From: Marinomonas profundi
Lineage (GTDB): Bacteria > Pseudomonadota > Gammaproteobacteria > Pseudomonadales > Marinomonadaceae
Direction: 5' to 3'
Assembly: GCF_020694005.1 (NCBI RefSeq)
Contig: NZ_CP073013.1
Location: 1,188,578 to 1,252,577, forward strand
Length of the DNA: 64,000 bases
Below are positions 53,629 to 62,520 of this stretch, piece after piece; within the stretch, counting starts at the first letter, position 1; each line of letters begins with the position of its first letter. The notes beneath the pieces were generated by a model. That model was not told where the DNA came from and did not search any database. It saw only the letters and a list, made by a program, of their open reading frames with translations. Both the position numbers and the translations under genes were made by a program.

Positions 53629-54588
53629 ATGGAAACCAATCCAACACATTCTTTTATCACTCTTGGCGAAGCCATGACCATGTTTGTGGCGAAAACACCC
53701 GGCCAACTGGCGGATATCGAGGAGTTTCATCGCTCTTTAGCGGGGGCGGAAGTCAACGTCGCGATCGGTATGGCGCGCTTGGGTTTTGAAGCCAGTTATA
53801 TCAGTAAAGTCGGTCAAGACAGCTTTGGGCAGTTCATCCGCCAAGCCATCAGCAAAGAAAACATTCGCACAGATTGGATTTCTGACAGCGCCAATCACGC
53901 TACCGGTTTTATGCTGAAATCCAATGTCACCGATGGCAGCGACCCTAAGGTCGAGTACTTCCGCAAAAATTCGGCCGCTTCCACGCTGAGCCCAGCCGAC
54001 ATCGACAAAGCCTTATTCAAAACGGGTACTCACTTACACTTAACCGGTGTCGCGGCGGCGGTCTCTGTGCCTATGCGCGACGCCGCGAAACACGCCCTAA
54101 CACTCGCTAAAGAACAAGGCTGCAGTGTGTCTTTTGATACCAACTTGCGCCCTTCCCTCTGGCCTGATCAAGCCACCATGGTGGCCACTATTAACGAATT
54201 TGCCTTTGCCAGCGACATTGTCTTACCGGGTATCGAAGAAGGCAAAATTCTCGCTGGCAGTGATCAACCAGAAGTAATTGCGGATTTTTATCTTCAACAG
54301 GGCGTCAAAACCGTGATCGTTAAACTGGGTAGCAAAGGCGCGTACTTTAAAACCAGCCAGGGGGACTCTGGCACGGTGGCTGGCTTCCCGGTAGCAAAAG
54401 TCGTTGATACAGTGGGGGCAGGCGATAGCTTTGCCGTCGGGGTAATATCGGCGCTACTCGATGGCAAAACCATGCAACAAGCCGCTCGACGCGGTAATCT
54501 GCTAGGCTCGTTAACGGTGCAAGTGCGTGGCGACAGCGAAGGCTTACCCACTAGAGCCACATTAAACAAGCTAGAACAGGAGTCATAG
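53629..54588 (+). CDS. PfkB-family kinase, 2-ketogluconate/2-keto-3-deoxygluconate kinase type
   Basis: A 319-residue ribokinase-fold enzyme. It starts FITLGEAMTMFVA, has the substrate loop SLAGAEVNVAIGMARLG, and the anion hole/catalytic Asp in VVDTVGAGDSFAVGVI. The LGEAMTMFVA start and the pairing with a 2-ketoaldonate reductase point to 2-ketogluconokinase (KguK); 2-keto-3-deoxygluconate kinase (KdgK) is the alternative and would link to the uronate genes at 29.6-32.5 kb. It ends 1 nt before the next gene. Confidence 0.82.
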   Translation: METNPTHSFITLGEAMTMFVAKTPGQLADIEEFHRSLAGAEVNVAIGMARLGFEASYISKVGQDSFGQFIRQAISKENIRTDWISDSANHATGFMLKSNVTDGSDPKVEYFRKNSAASTLSPADIDKALFKTGTHLHLTGVAAAVSVPMRDAAKHALTLAKEQGCSVSFDTNLRPSLWPDQATMVATINEFAFASDIVLPGIEEGKILAGSDQPEVIADFYLQQGVKTVIVKLGSKGAYFKTSQGDSGTVAGFPVAKVVDTVGAGDSFAVGVISALLDGKTMQQAARRGNLLGSLTVQVRGDSEGLPTRATLNKLEQES

Positions 54589-54589
54589 G

Positions 54590-55567
54590 ATGAAGAAGAA
54601 AGTCATTTTATACCGAGACATTCCAGCACCAGAACGCCAGCGACTAGAAGCACAATGCGACGTTACCTTCTTTGATGGGATCAACCAAGACAATCAGCAG
54701 GCATTTGTAAGCGCCCTTGCCGACGCCGACGGCTTGATAGGCTCTAGTACCGATATGCGTCCTGAACTATTAGACCGTGCGCCCAAGCTCAAAGCTGCGT
54801 CGACCATTTCCGTTGGCACAGATCAATACGACCTAAACTATCTCGCCAAGCGCAATATCCCCCTCATGCACACACCGGGCGTGCTGAATGAAACCACCGC
54901 CGACACTTTGTTTACCCTGATCATGTGTACGGCAAGACGCGCGATAGAGTTGTCTAATATGGTGCGAGAAGGCCGCTGGACCAGCAACATAGGCGAATCC
55001 CTTTACGGCACAGACGTACATGGCAAAACCCTTGGCATTATTGGTATGGGGCGCATTGGTTACGCGATTGCCAAACGCGGACATTTTGGTTTTGACATGA
55101 AGATTCAATACAGCAACCGCAGCCGCAAACCCGACGCGGAACAAGACTTGCACGCCACTTACATGGACATGGAAACGCTGCTGAAAACCTCAGATTTTGT
55201 CTGTGTAATGACGCCATTAACCGCACAAACTGAACGATTAATTGGTGCGAAAGAGTTCGCCCTGATGAAGAAAAGTGCCATTTTCATCAACGGCTCCCGT
55301 GGTAAGGTGATTGACGAAGCGGCTCTTGTCGATGCTCTTAGCAATGGCACTATTCGCGCTGCCGGTTTAGACGTCTTTGAAGTCGAACCACTGTCAGGCG
55401 ACTCACCGCTTTGTAAATTGGACAACGCCGTCTTGTTTCCACACATTGGCTCAGCAACCGCCGAAACGCGTCTTGCTATGATCACCTGCGCGGTGGACAA
55501 CTTGCTCAATGCGCTAAATGGCGACCTCTCGCAGAACTGCGCCAATCTGCATTTATTGAACAGATAG
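54590..55567 (+). CDS. 2-ketogluconate reductase-like D-2-hydroxyacid dehydrogenase
   Basis: A 325-residue NAD(P)-dependent reductase close to E. coli GhrB and to KguD. It has STISVGTDQYDL, NAD-binding GIIGMGRIGYAIAKRG, the catalytic Arg in INGSRGKVIDE, Glu in VFEVEPLSGDSPL and His in FPHIGSAT. In a kgu-type pathway it would reduce 2-ketogluconate-6-phosphate to 6-phosphogluconate. It is the last gene of the operon with a terminator on its stop. Confidence 0.82.
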   Translation: MKKKVILYRDIPAPERQRLEAQCDVTFFDGINQDNQQAFVSALADADGLIGSSTDMRPELLDRAPKLKAASTISVGTDQYDLNYLAKRNIPLMHTPGVLNETTADTLFTLIMCTARRAIELSNMVREGRWTSNIGESLYGTDVHGKTLGIIGMGRIGYAIAKRGHFGFDMKIQYSNRSRKPDAEQDLHATYMDMETLLKTSDFVCVMTPLTAQTERLIGAKEFALMKKSAIFINGSRGKVIDEAALVDALSNGTIRAAGLDVFEVEPLSGDSPLCKLDNAVLFPHIGSATAETRLAMITCAVDNLLNALNGDLSQNCANLHLLNR

Positions 55568-55589
55568 CCTATTGGCTATCTGTGTTTTT
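55560..55589 (+). terminator. intrinsic terminator of the TRAP operon
   Basis: Stem ACAGATAGCC with GGCTATCTGT, loop TATT, then GTTTTT. It overlaps the stop codon of the reductase gene. Confidence 0.88.
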
Positions 55590-55611
55590 CAGCTTGCTCT
55601 GCCCTCGTACC

Positions 55612-55854
55612 CTATAGAACTTGGCGAATTCGAGAAAAACGTGCCGCGTCGATAATCGACCAAATATGCAATATACCGCCAACCAACCACATGAAGAACA
55701 AAATCACCGTCGCACCTAAGGCATAGCTCACAAACGTCGCTACGAAGAAAAACAGCGCCATCAAAAAACGCCCCTGAACCAATTGGCCTAATCCAGGAAT
55801 AAACACATTACAAAGCGCAGCCAATACATTGCCACCAGAACCTTGACCAGACAT
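55612..55854 (-). CDS. small TM2-like membrane protein
   Basis: An 80-residue protein with two membrane segments. It starts GQGSGGNVLAALCNVFIPG, then LGQLVQGRFLMALFFF and a second membrane part ending HIWSIIDAARFSR. This is like short TM2-type proteins of unknown function. Downstream end faces the TRAP operon terminator. Confidence 0.75.
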   Translation of the reverse strand: MSGQGSGGNVLAALCNVFIPGLGQLVQGRFLMALFFFVATFVSYALGATVILFFMWLVGGILHIWSIIDAARFSRIRQVL

Positions 55855-55941
55855 AAGTCATCCTAATCTAAAAAACCGTTGAAAAAGCAAGAATAAGGAC
55901 AAAACAACCAAATGGAAAGCTTCTTTTTTTCAGCCATTTAG

Positions 55942-56847
55942 TCAAAAATATTCCGCCTTATCTTGGTAAGCCTGTTTAATGTGTTCTATTAGTAATCTCA
56001 GTTTTTCTGGCAGGTATTTGGTAAAGGGATAAATGGCGTAAACGCCGAGTCGACGCGGTTGGTAATCCGTCAAAATAGCGACCAGCTTGCCTTGCTGCAG
56101 ATCTTCGTACACACAGCAGCGTGGCACATAGACAATACCGAAACCAGCCAAGGCGGCTTTGCGCAGGGCTTGGGCGTTATTCGTGGCGAAGCTGCCACTG
56201 ATGCGCACACTTTCTTCAATGCCATTTCTGGTAAAGCGCCAATCAAAGGAACCTTGTGCTTGATAGGTATAGGCTAGGCAATTATGGTCTTTCAATGCTT
56301 CTAAGTCTCTGACTTTACCATGACGCTCGATGTAACTCGGCGAGCAACAAACCACCCAATTAGATTGAATCAAAGGCTTAGCAATCAGACTCGAATCTTC
56401 CAACTTACCGGTGCGAATCGCCAAATCCAAACCTTCACCCACGAGATCCACGAAGTCATTTTCAAGGCGCATATCCACGGTGATATTGGGGTATTTTTGA
56501 CAAAACTCGGCAATGGCTTCGGCCAATAATAGCTCACCCGAAATGGTCGGCACCGACATTTTTATCGTCCCCGTTAAGCCTTGGCTAAACGCCGACACCG
56601 AGGCAATCGCATCGCTCACTTGGCCTTCAATATTTTTGGCGTGAACGTATAAACTTTCCCCCGCTTCGGTCAAACTGAGCCGTCTTGTGGTGCGATGAAT
56701 CAACTGCGCGCCGAGGTCTTGTTCCAGCTTGCTAATACGTTTGCTGAGGGCGGGCGTCGATAATCCGGCTAATTCAGCGGCTTTATTAAACGAGCCTGAA
56801 TCAGCAACATTAACGAACAATGTTAGATCTGTGGCGTTCAATGACAT
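55942..56847 (-). CDS. LysR-type regulator, divergent to the L-lactate dehydrogenase gene
   Basis: A 301-residue LysR protein: HTH about 15-38 (SGSFNKAAELAGLSTPALSKRISKLE), effector domain from 90. The 110-bp divergent gap to the L-lactate dehydrogenase gene makes that gene its likely target. Confidence 0.87.
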   Translation of the reverse strand: MSLNATDLTLFVNVADSGSFNKAAELAGLSTPALSKRISKLEQDLGAQLIHRTTRRLSLTEAGESLYVHAKNIEGQVSDAIASVSAFSQGLTGTIKMSVPTISGELLLAEAIAEFCQKYPNITVDMRLENDFVDLVGEGLDLAIRTGKLEDSSLIAKPLIQSNWVVCCSPSYIERHGKVRDLEALKDHNCLAYTYQAQGSFDWRFTRNGIEESVRISGSFATNNAQALRKAALAGFGIVYVPRCCVYEDLQQGKLVAILTDYQPRRLGVYAIYPFTKYLPEKLRLLIEHIKQAYQDKAEYF

Positions 56848-56957
56848 TACCTCACTAAATTAAGACGTTTTCCGAAAGAGTTTATTAGTTTATGTCGTAT
56901 TTATTATAAATAGAACACAGTCTATAGTGAATGAATACAATAAAAGGAGCAAAACCC

Positions 56958-58106
56958 ATGCGTCTTAAAGATTGCCATAACTTCCAAGATTTTCGTACAT
57001 TGGCCAAAAAACGCCTACCAGGCCCGATCTTCAATTACATTGATGGCGGTGCTGACGACGAAACAACTTACCGCCGTAACACAGCCGCCTTTGAAACCTG
57101 CGACCTTATTCCCAGTGTTCTCGCAGGCGTAAAAGACGTGGACTTGTCTGTCACTGTGATGGGACAAAAACTCGCCCTGCCCATCTATTGCTCGCCCACC
57201 GCACTACAACGCTTATTCCATCATGATGGCGAAAGAGCGGTCGCGGGTGCGGCGGAAAAATACGGCACCATGTTTGGCGTTTCCTCCCTTGGCACCGTGA
57301 GCATGGAAGAAATCGCCAAGCAAACTACCACGCCTCAGGTCTATCAGTTTTACTTCCATAAAGACCGCGCACTGAATCGCGCCATGATGCAACGAGCCAA
57401 AGACTCTGGCATACAAGTGATGATGCTGACGGTGGATTCCATTACTGGCGGCAACCGAGAACGGGACCTGCGCACAGGGTTTTCCATTCCGTTTCGTCTT
57501 AATTTTAGCGGCTTGCTGCAATTTATCCTCAAGCCAATGTGGGGGATTAACTACGTCACCCACGAAAAATTTCGCTTGCCGCAATTGGAAGAACACGTCG
57601 ACATGGGCAATGGCGCGACATCGATTGGCGACTACTTTACCAACATGCTCGACCCATCAATGAACTGGGACGACGTAGCAGAAATGGTGAAATTCTGGGA
57701 CGGCCAGTTCTGCTTAAAAGGTATCATGAGCCGAGAAGACGCCCGCAAAGCCGTGGAAATTGGCTGCACCGGCATCATCATTTCCAACCATGGCGGTCGT
57801 CAACTGGATGGCTCGCGCAGCTCCTTCGATCAACTGGCGGAAATCGTCGATGAAGTGGGCGATGAAATAGACGTCATCTTCGACAGCGGCGTACAACGCG
57901 GCACCCACGTACTCAAAGCCTTATCCCTCGGCGCCAAAGCCGTCGGCATCGGCCGCATGTACTTATACCCACTCGCCGCTGCAGGGCAACCTGGCGTCGA
58001 ACGCGCACTCGGACTGATGAAAGCCGAACTCGAACGCGACATGAAACTCATGGGTAAAACATCGATCGACCAGCTCAATAGAGAAAACCTACGGTTTCGG
58101 TCTTAG
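56958..58106 (+). CDS. lldD: L-lactate dehydrogenase (FMN-dependent, LldD-like)
   Basis: A 382-residue alpha-hydroxy-acid dehydrogenase/oxidase. It has FNYIDGGADDETTYRRN near the start, YCSPTALQRLFHHDGE, the active-site signature SNHGGRQLDGS (catalytic His and Arg) near 270, and FDSGVQRGTHVLKALSLGAKAVGIGR for FMN phosphate. It oxidises L-lactate at the membrane and passes electrons to the respiratory chain. ATG 56958 has AAAGGAG about 8 nt upstream; an earlier ATG at 56931 overlaps this RBS. Confidence 0.87.
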   Translation: MRLKDCHNFQDFRTLAKKRLPGPIFNYIDGGADDETTYRRNTAAFETCDLIPSVLAGVKDVDLSVTVMGQKLALPIYCSPTALQRLFHHDGERAVAGAAEKYGTMFGVSSLGTVSMEEIAKQTTTPQVYQFYFHKDRALNRAMMQRAKDSGIQVMMLTVDSITGGNRERDLRTGFSIPFRLNFSGLLQFILKPMWGINYVTHEKFRLPQLEEHVDMGNGATSIGDYFTNMLDPSMNWDDVAEMVKFWDGQFCLKGIMSREDARKAVEIGCTGIIISNHGGRQLDGSRSSFDQLAEIVDEVGDEIDVIFDSGVQRGTHVLKALSLGAKAVGIGRMYLYPLAAAGQPGVERALGLMKAELERDMKLMGKTSIDQLNRENLRFRS

Positions 58107-58167
58107 CTTTCCCTTATGTCTTTCAGAGGGTATAGCTGAAGATAGTCAGCGAAGGTCGGATACGTTT

Positions 58168-58250
58168 TGTAGGCCTGATGAGGGAGGCACGACCGTGATC
58201 AGGCGTGAAGTGCTATTTAACCTACAATTGGTGGATTTATATTGGTTTTT
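58168..58250. repeat. REP-like unit with linker
   Basis: A unit at 58168-58206 (GTAGGCCTGATGAG...GATCAGGCGT) is followed by the conserved linker ACCTACAATTGGTGGATTTA. It lies between lldD and the RES toxin gene. Confidence 0.82.
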
Positions 58251-58290
58251 GCGACGCCCTCTTTCAAGGGGAGGGATTAATTACCGACTA

Positions 58291-58752
58291 CTATCGTGGC
58301 GCTAACCTTGGATCGATAGAGAACGCGACTCGTTGAGCAATTGCTGTAAATTCTCGGCATTGATGGTGTTTTGGGTTTAATAACGCACAAAAGTCACCCG
58401 ATATAACACTAGGCACCAACAAAACAAGGCTTTCAGCATTCTCAAGCCATTCAGCACCCATATCAGCTAACTCTTGCGGTGCTGGATAATCTCTCCAATT
58501 TTCTGGTAGATCACTCTCTTGAAACTCCATAATCAGTTCTTCTGGAACCTCGATGGACAGCATCGCGTACTGATCTAAGGCTTTTGCGTCAGTCAAATGT
58601 GCCATCGTCTCAAGTAGACAAACAGACTTTGATTCACCTAAATAAACACAATCCAACCCTTTTGGATTCCAGCGACCACCATAAGTTCTAGCGCCATAAC
58701 CATCAAACGCAGTATCGGCAAACTCCATTTTGCACAAACGATAGAGCTTCAT
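58291..58752 (-). CDS. RES-domain toxin
   Basis: A 153-residue RES protein: the R-E-S residues lie in KLYRLCKMEF and GGRWNPKGLDCVYLGES plus LLETMAHL, with the final PKHHQCREF. RES toxins degrade NAD+ (NAD phosphorylase or ADP-ribosylating action) in type II toxin-antitoxin pairs. Its start overlaps the stop of the Xre antitoxin gene (TAATG). Confidence 0.9.
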   Translation of the reverse strand: MKLYRLCKMEFADTAFDGYGARTYGGRWNPKGLDCVYLGESKSVCLLETMAHLTDAKALDQYAMLSIEVPEELIMEFQESDLPENWRDYPAPQELADMGAEWLENAESLVLLVPSVISGDFCALLNPKHHQCREFTAIAQRVAFSIDPRLAPR

Positions 58753-59198
58753 TAGATGATGACCCCATACTTAATTCGACCTATAAGATCTATCACCGCT
58801 TCTTGTCCTAGCGGATATTTCGCGTAATCGGCAGGACATATGCCGCCGAGGGCAATTGCGGGTGTATTTAGCCAGTTTTCTGCCTTTTGTTTGTCTTGAT
58901 CAAACAAATTTAATGCGGCGTCAATAATCCGAGCCGCGTTATAGACCTTGATCGCAGAAGCCCCTGTCCACTTTGTACGCGCTCTTGTGTGGCGGCTCAA
59001 CGTCCCTCGGTCAATTCCTGCCGTTTTCATCACTGTGGCCTGCTTGATCTGAGCTTGCTTAACAATGCGTCCAATAAAAGAAGAGTCAAACCCTTCTACC
59101 AATTGATTTGACGCGCTCACTGGATCATTAGACAACGCCAAGGCATGCAGAAGCCCTACTTTTTCTTTTTTACTGGGTTTAAACGCGCGAATTGTCAT
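58752..59198 (-). CDS. Xre/MbcA/ParS-type antitoxin of the RES pair
   Basis: A 148-residue antitoxin with an N-terminal Xre-like helical domain (about 40-90) and the C-terminal DUF2384 domain (NAARIIDAALNLFDQDKQKAENWLNTPAIALGG, quoted in part: NAARIIDAAL, ENWLNTPA). It precedes the RES toxin and overlaps it, so it should be made first and neutralise it. Antitoxin autoregulation is usual in this family. Confidence 0.9.
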   Translation of the reverse strand: MTIRAFKPSKKEKVGLLHALALSNDPVSASNQLVEGFDSSFIGRIVKQAQIKQATVMKTAGIDRGTLSRHTRARTKWTGASAIKVYNAARIIDAALNLFDQDKQKAENWLNTPAIALGGICPADYAKYPLGQEAVIDLIGRIKYGVII

Positions 59199-59453
59199 CG
59201 TACCTCCGAATACTGCTGCAACTGCAACATTTATTGTAGCACCTGCATCAAACTACGCAAGCCACACTCGTCTCTGATTATCCTATCTAGTCAAATTACC
59301 CTTTCCCCTACCCTCATAAAGTTTACCGCTATGTAAACATTCACTCTTTAAAAAGTTCACTTTAGCGTTAACGTCTAAGCATGTGGAATATGAAATTTGA
59401 CCTCACAGTGGAGGCCAAACTTCCAAAGGCTGGTCTTATTTCGAGGCAGAAAC

Positions 59454-59666
59454 ATGAGTGATTTGAAAAAGTATTTAACAAACCGAAAAGCCATCGATAA
59501 GGATTTTGATGACGGTTACGACGAGGGTTATCAAGCCTTTAAATTTGGTGTGTTGCTCAAAGAAGCACGCAAAAATGCAGGGCTAACACAAGATGAGTTA
59601 GCGTTAAAATGCATACTCAAAAAAGCGCTATTTCTCGCATTGAAAACCACTAACAACGCCTCATGA
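59454..59666 (+). pseudogene. frameshifted Xre-type (HigA-like) antitoxin relic
   Basis: The frame from ATG 59454 reads KFGVLLKEARKNAGLTQDEL up to about residue 51, then changes to ILKKALFLALKTTNNAS and stops. In the +1 frame the same bases read HTQKSAISRIENH, the expected continuation of an HTH helix. One base is missing near 59610 (AAAATGCAT instead of the expected longer run). The true HTH is thus broken, and no toxin gene is intact beside it. RBS GAGG lies 8 nt before the ATG. Confidence 0.75.
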
Positions 59667-59685
59667 AGTGTTCTTGCAATAAGCG

Positions 59686-60663
59686 TTACTCGCTGATTTT
59701 TTTGTACAAGTATTTACGACAAGTGTTTTCATCCAACCGTTTAAGAACAAAGACTAAAATCCCAATCACGGTCACTGAAAACACAATCCGCCCCCAAAAA
59801 ATGGTCATAAAGTCCGCGCCAATCAACAAAATCAGTAGTGTATCTTCAATCAAGCTGTGGAGTAGGTTGAGCAGCATCATGGCGACAAAAATATCCCGTG
59901 GGGAAATATGCCCTCGTTTTGCCTCGCTAATCAGCAAACCGCCACCAAAAGACACGCCTAGCGTGATGCCAACAATGGTCAAATTTGTGGCTTCTCGGCT
60001 GATACCCAGTACTGACAAAATCGGTTTTAGCAGAACCGCCATCAGCTTTTCGATACCTAGCAGTTTGAGTAATCGTAAAAATGTCATTAACGCCGCAATG
60101 ACCACAAAGATCATCGCGAGGTTTTTAAGCTGATCCATTGCCCAAACCACATAACTGGGATCACTCACTGGCGCATGTCGCCAAATCACGTCAGCAGGCG
60201 TATTGAGTAAGTCTCCGCCTTGGTAGGTTTGATGTAAAATCCAGCCCATCAGCAAGCTACCACCAAGGCGAATAACGAGTGTTGCTACCACGCCAACGCC
60301 TGCTTTTTTAGCCACCGCCACTTCAATAGGGAGCGAATGGGCGAGCAACATCAAGGTGCCAAGAATCGAGACTTGAGCGACGGTCAAATCGACATCTGTA
60401 CTCATAAATACCACAAGTCCAGCGTACATATTAGTGACCAGCGTGGTTGCCCACACCAAGCCCATTTCACTGGGCAAACCTACCAGCGACATAACTGGAC
60501 TCAGCCATTGGCTCAGTAGCTCAATGCCGCCAAACGCTTCAACGACCTTGATGATAATAATCATCGGGATCATGATTTTATAAAGCGTCCATGTGACATC
60601 AAGGATTTCTTGCTACAGCCCATTCAATAACAGCCCAACCCAATGGGACATTCGTTTATTCAC
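59686..60663 (-). pseudogene. nucleoside-recognition membrane protein with an in-frame amber codon
   Basis: A membrane protein of the nucleoside recognition (Gate) family: IIIIKVVEAFGGIELLSQWL, ISREATNLTIVGITLGVSFGGG and AMMLLNLLHSLIEDTLLIL. The intact part begins at ATG 60573 (295 residues). The same frame reads further upstream as QEILDVTWTLYKIM and, beyond a TAG at 60613-60615, NKRMSHWVGLLLNGL from a GTG at 60663 with GGAG 8 nt upstream. So one nonsense codon splits the normal N-terminus. Translation could restart at 60573, or the gene is dead. Confidence 0.75.
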
Positions 60664-60781
60664 TTGTCTTTCTCCAAACGGTTTATGGAGGAAGTGTATT
60701 GAGATAACAAGAAATATGCCGATCAATTTAATGATTGATAACATCAAATATTTTTAATATAAACACGATTGAGAAATTTTT

Positions 60782-60799
60782 AATCATAAAAATATGATT
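60782..60799. promoter_or_regulatory. dyad overlapping the lrp-like start region
   Basis: AATCAT-6 nt-ATGATT, exact arms, 12 bp before the Lrp-type gene start. A plausible site for autoregulation by the Lrp/AsnC protein or for control of the divergent gene; assignment by eye only. Confidence 0.4.
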
Positions 60800-60810
60800 G
60801 TGAGAAATTC

Positions 60811-61275
60811 ATGGAATTAGACAAGATAGACAGAAAGATCCTAGCCATCTTGCAGCGTAATAATCGTATGGCAAACGTTGATCTGGCCGAAGAGGTAGGT
60901 CTATCGCCACCCGCTTGTCATAAAAGAGTAAAACGACTGAGAGATGACAACATCATTGTGGGGGATGTTTCTCTGGTGAACCCAGAATTGAGTGGCAATA
61001 AACTGACTTTACTGGTGTCGGTCGAAATGGAGCGAGATCGAAAAGATGTGTATGACGCCTTTAAACGCGTCATTAGCAAGGCATCAGAAGTAAGACACTG
61101 CTACCAAATAACAGGCAACTACGATTTTATGATGGTCGTTACCGTAACGGATATACAAGCTTATGAAAGCTTCGTCGACCGAGTGCTTCATACTGAAGCG
61201 AATATTCGAAAATTCCAGACATCTGTGTCCCTTCGAACAGTGAAAACCTCAACAGAGATTCATTTGATCGAATAG
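60811..61275 (+). CDS. Lrp/AsnC-family regulator
   Basis: A 154-residue protein: HTH at about 20-45 (NVDLAEEVGLSPPACHKRVKRL) and a RAM ligand domain (about 65-150) with VRHCYQITGNYDFMMVVTV. It may respond to an amino acid. Its target is unknown; it diverges from the nucleoside-recognition gene and its last 27 bp overlap the convergent YcaQ-like gene. Confidence 0.88.
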   Translation: MELDKIDRKILAILQRNNRMANVDLAEEVGLSPPACHKRVKRLRDDNIIVGDVSLVNPELSGNKLTLLVSVEMERDRKDVYDAFKRVISKASEVRHCYQITGNYDFMMVVTVTDIQAYESFVDRVLHTEANIRKFQTSVSLRTVKTSTEIHLIE

Positions 61276-62469
61276 GTTACGCAAAGCTTGGCTTAAATAC
61301 TTCGGTTCAACGGACGTTAGGGTGACAGAATCGCATTGTTGGAATTGGCTAAAGGCTTTAGTCGCTTCGACAAAAGCGTTAACTATTATGTCGTCATCCA
61401 AGCTCTGTTTTTCCAGGTATAGAGATTTGATTTCTAAACGGCGCTCTTTGCGATGGGCTTTGCAATCCATTCGCCCAATAAACTCACCGCGAAACAATAA
61501 CGGCAAGCAAAAGTAACCGTACTGGCGTTTTGGCTCTGGCACGTAGCATTCGATCTGGTAATCGTATTGGAATACATGCTTGAGCCGATCCCGTTGAATC
61601 ACGCTGTTATCAAATGGCGAGAGGATTAACAAACGCTGATTCAAGTTCGGCAAACGACGTTCCAATGCGCCCGTTTCAATAAAATACACCTCGCCATTGT
61701 GTAGCACGACTTGCTCTAACAAACCTTGCGACAGGCGCTCGTTGACTAAGGTTTTCATGGCGTGGCGCAGTTCTGTATTACGGCGTAAATAGGTTAAGCC
61801 TTTCAGCGACACCACCCCATGACATCGCAACTGCTGATCCAGCATGTGCGTGACAAATTCGCCCAGACTGGGCATAAGGGTATTCACCTGATTCGGCAAA
61901 ACACGCTCGGTTAGATCGTAGTTTTTTTGAAAGCCAACGCGATCTTTTACCATCAAATCGCCTTCCATAAACAACTGTTCGAGTGCTTTTTTCGCAGGCT
62001 TCCAATCCCACCAGCCAGCACGATTACTGGCTTTGGTTTCAACATCACGCGAACGCAACGGCCCTTCCGCACGAATACGCGCTAATAATTCGGCCATTAG
62101 CTTTCGATCAGGGTGCTTGTTCCAATGGGTTTGACCGCTTTTAATCGCCTGTTTGTAAGGCAGTGAAAAACGAAAGTCATCAATCGGCAAAAACGCCGCC
62201 GCGTGGGACCAATATTCGAATATACCTCCCTCCACTAGCATCTGATTCATCATCGTTGGCTCAAACTTGGGCACTCTAGAATGCAACACATGATGATGCG
62301 CTCGCTCCACCACCGAAATAGTATCGATCTGTACATAACCTAAATGATTCACCGCCTGACGCGCCCCAGCCAAACCTCGCCCAAAGGGCTGCGCCTGCAG
62401 CAAACCTTGCGATGCCAGCGCTAAACGACGAAGGCGAAATACGTCCTTGGGAGATTTCAGTTCAATCAT
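61249..62469 (-). CDS. ycaQ: YcaQ-like winged-helix DNA glycosylase
   Basis: A 406-residue protein of the HTH_42/YcaQ family. The catalytic Q-x-D is in GYVQIDTISVVERAHHHVL (about 46-65), with EYWSHAAAFLP and LLILSPFDNSVIQRDRL later. E. coli YcaQ unhooks DNA interstrand crosslinks and excises N-mustard adducts. The length agrees. Its 3' end overlaps the Lrp-type gene by 27 bp (convergent). Confidence 0.88.
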   Translation of the reverse strand: MIELKSPKDVFRLRRLALASQGLLQAQPFGRGLAGARQAVNHLGYVQIDTISVVERAHHHVLHSRVPKFEPTMMNQMLVEGGIFEYWSHAAAFLPIDDFRFSLPYKQAIKSGQTHWNKHPDRKLMAELLARIRAEGPLRSRDVETKASNRAGWWDWKPAKKALEQLFMEGDLMVKDRVGFQKNYDLTERVLPNQVNTLMPSLGEFVTHMLDQQLRCHGVVSLKGLTYLRRNTELRHAMKTLVNERLSQGLLEQVVLHNGEVYFIETGALERRLPNLNQRLLILSPFDNSVIQRDRLKHVFQYDYQIECYVPEPKRQYGYFCLPLLFRGEFIGRMDCKAHRKERRLEIKSLYLEKQSLDDDIIVNAFVEATKAFSQFQQCDSVTLTSVEPKYLSQALRNLFDQMNLC

Positions 62470-62520
62470 GGTTGAAAACCTTATTGTGCATTGAAGTATG
62501 TCATCGTGAAATAATCCACA

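Noticed and set aside
59396..59465. 23-codon ORF (MKFDLTVEAK...) overlapping the HigA-like relic, as a toxin remnant
   Set aside because: No match to HigB/RelE-type endings was recognised and the length is too short to support a call.
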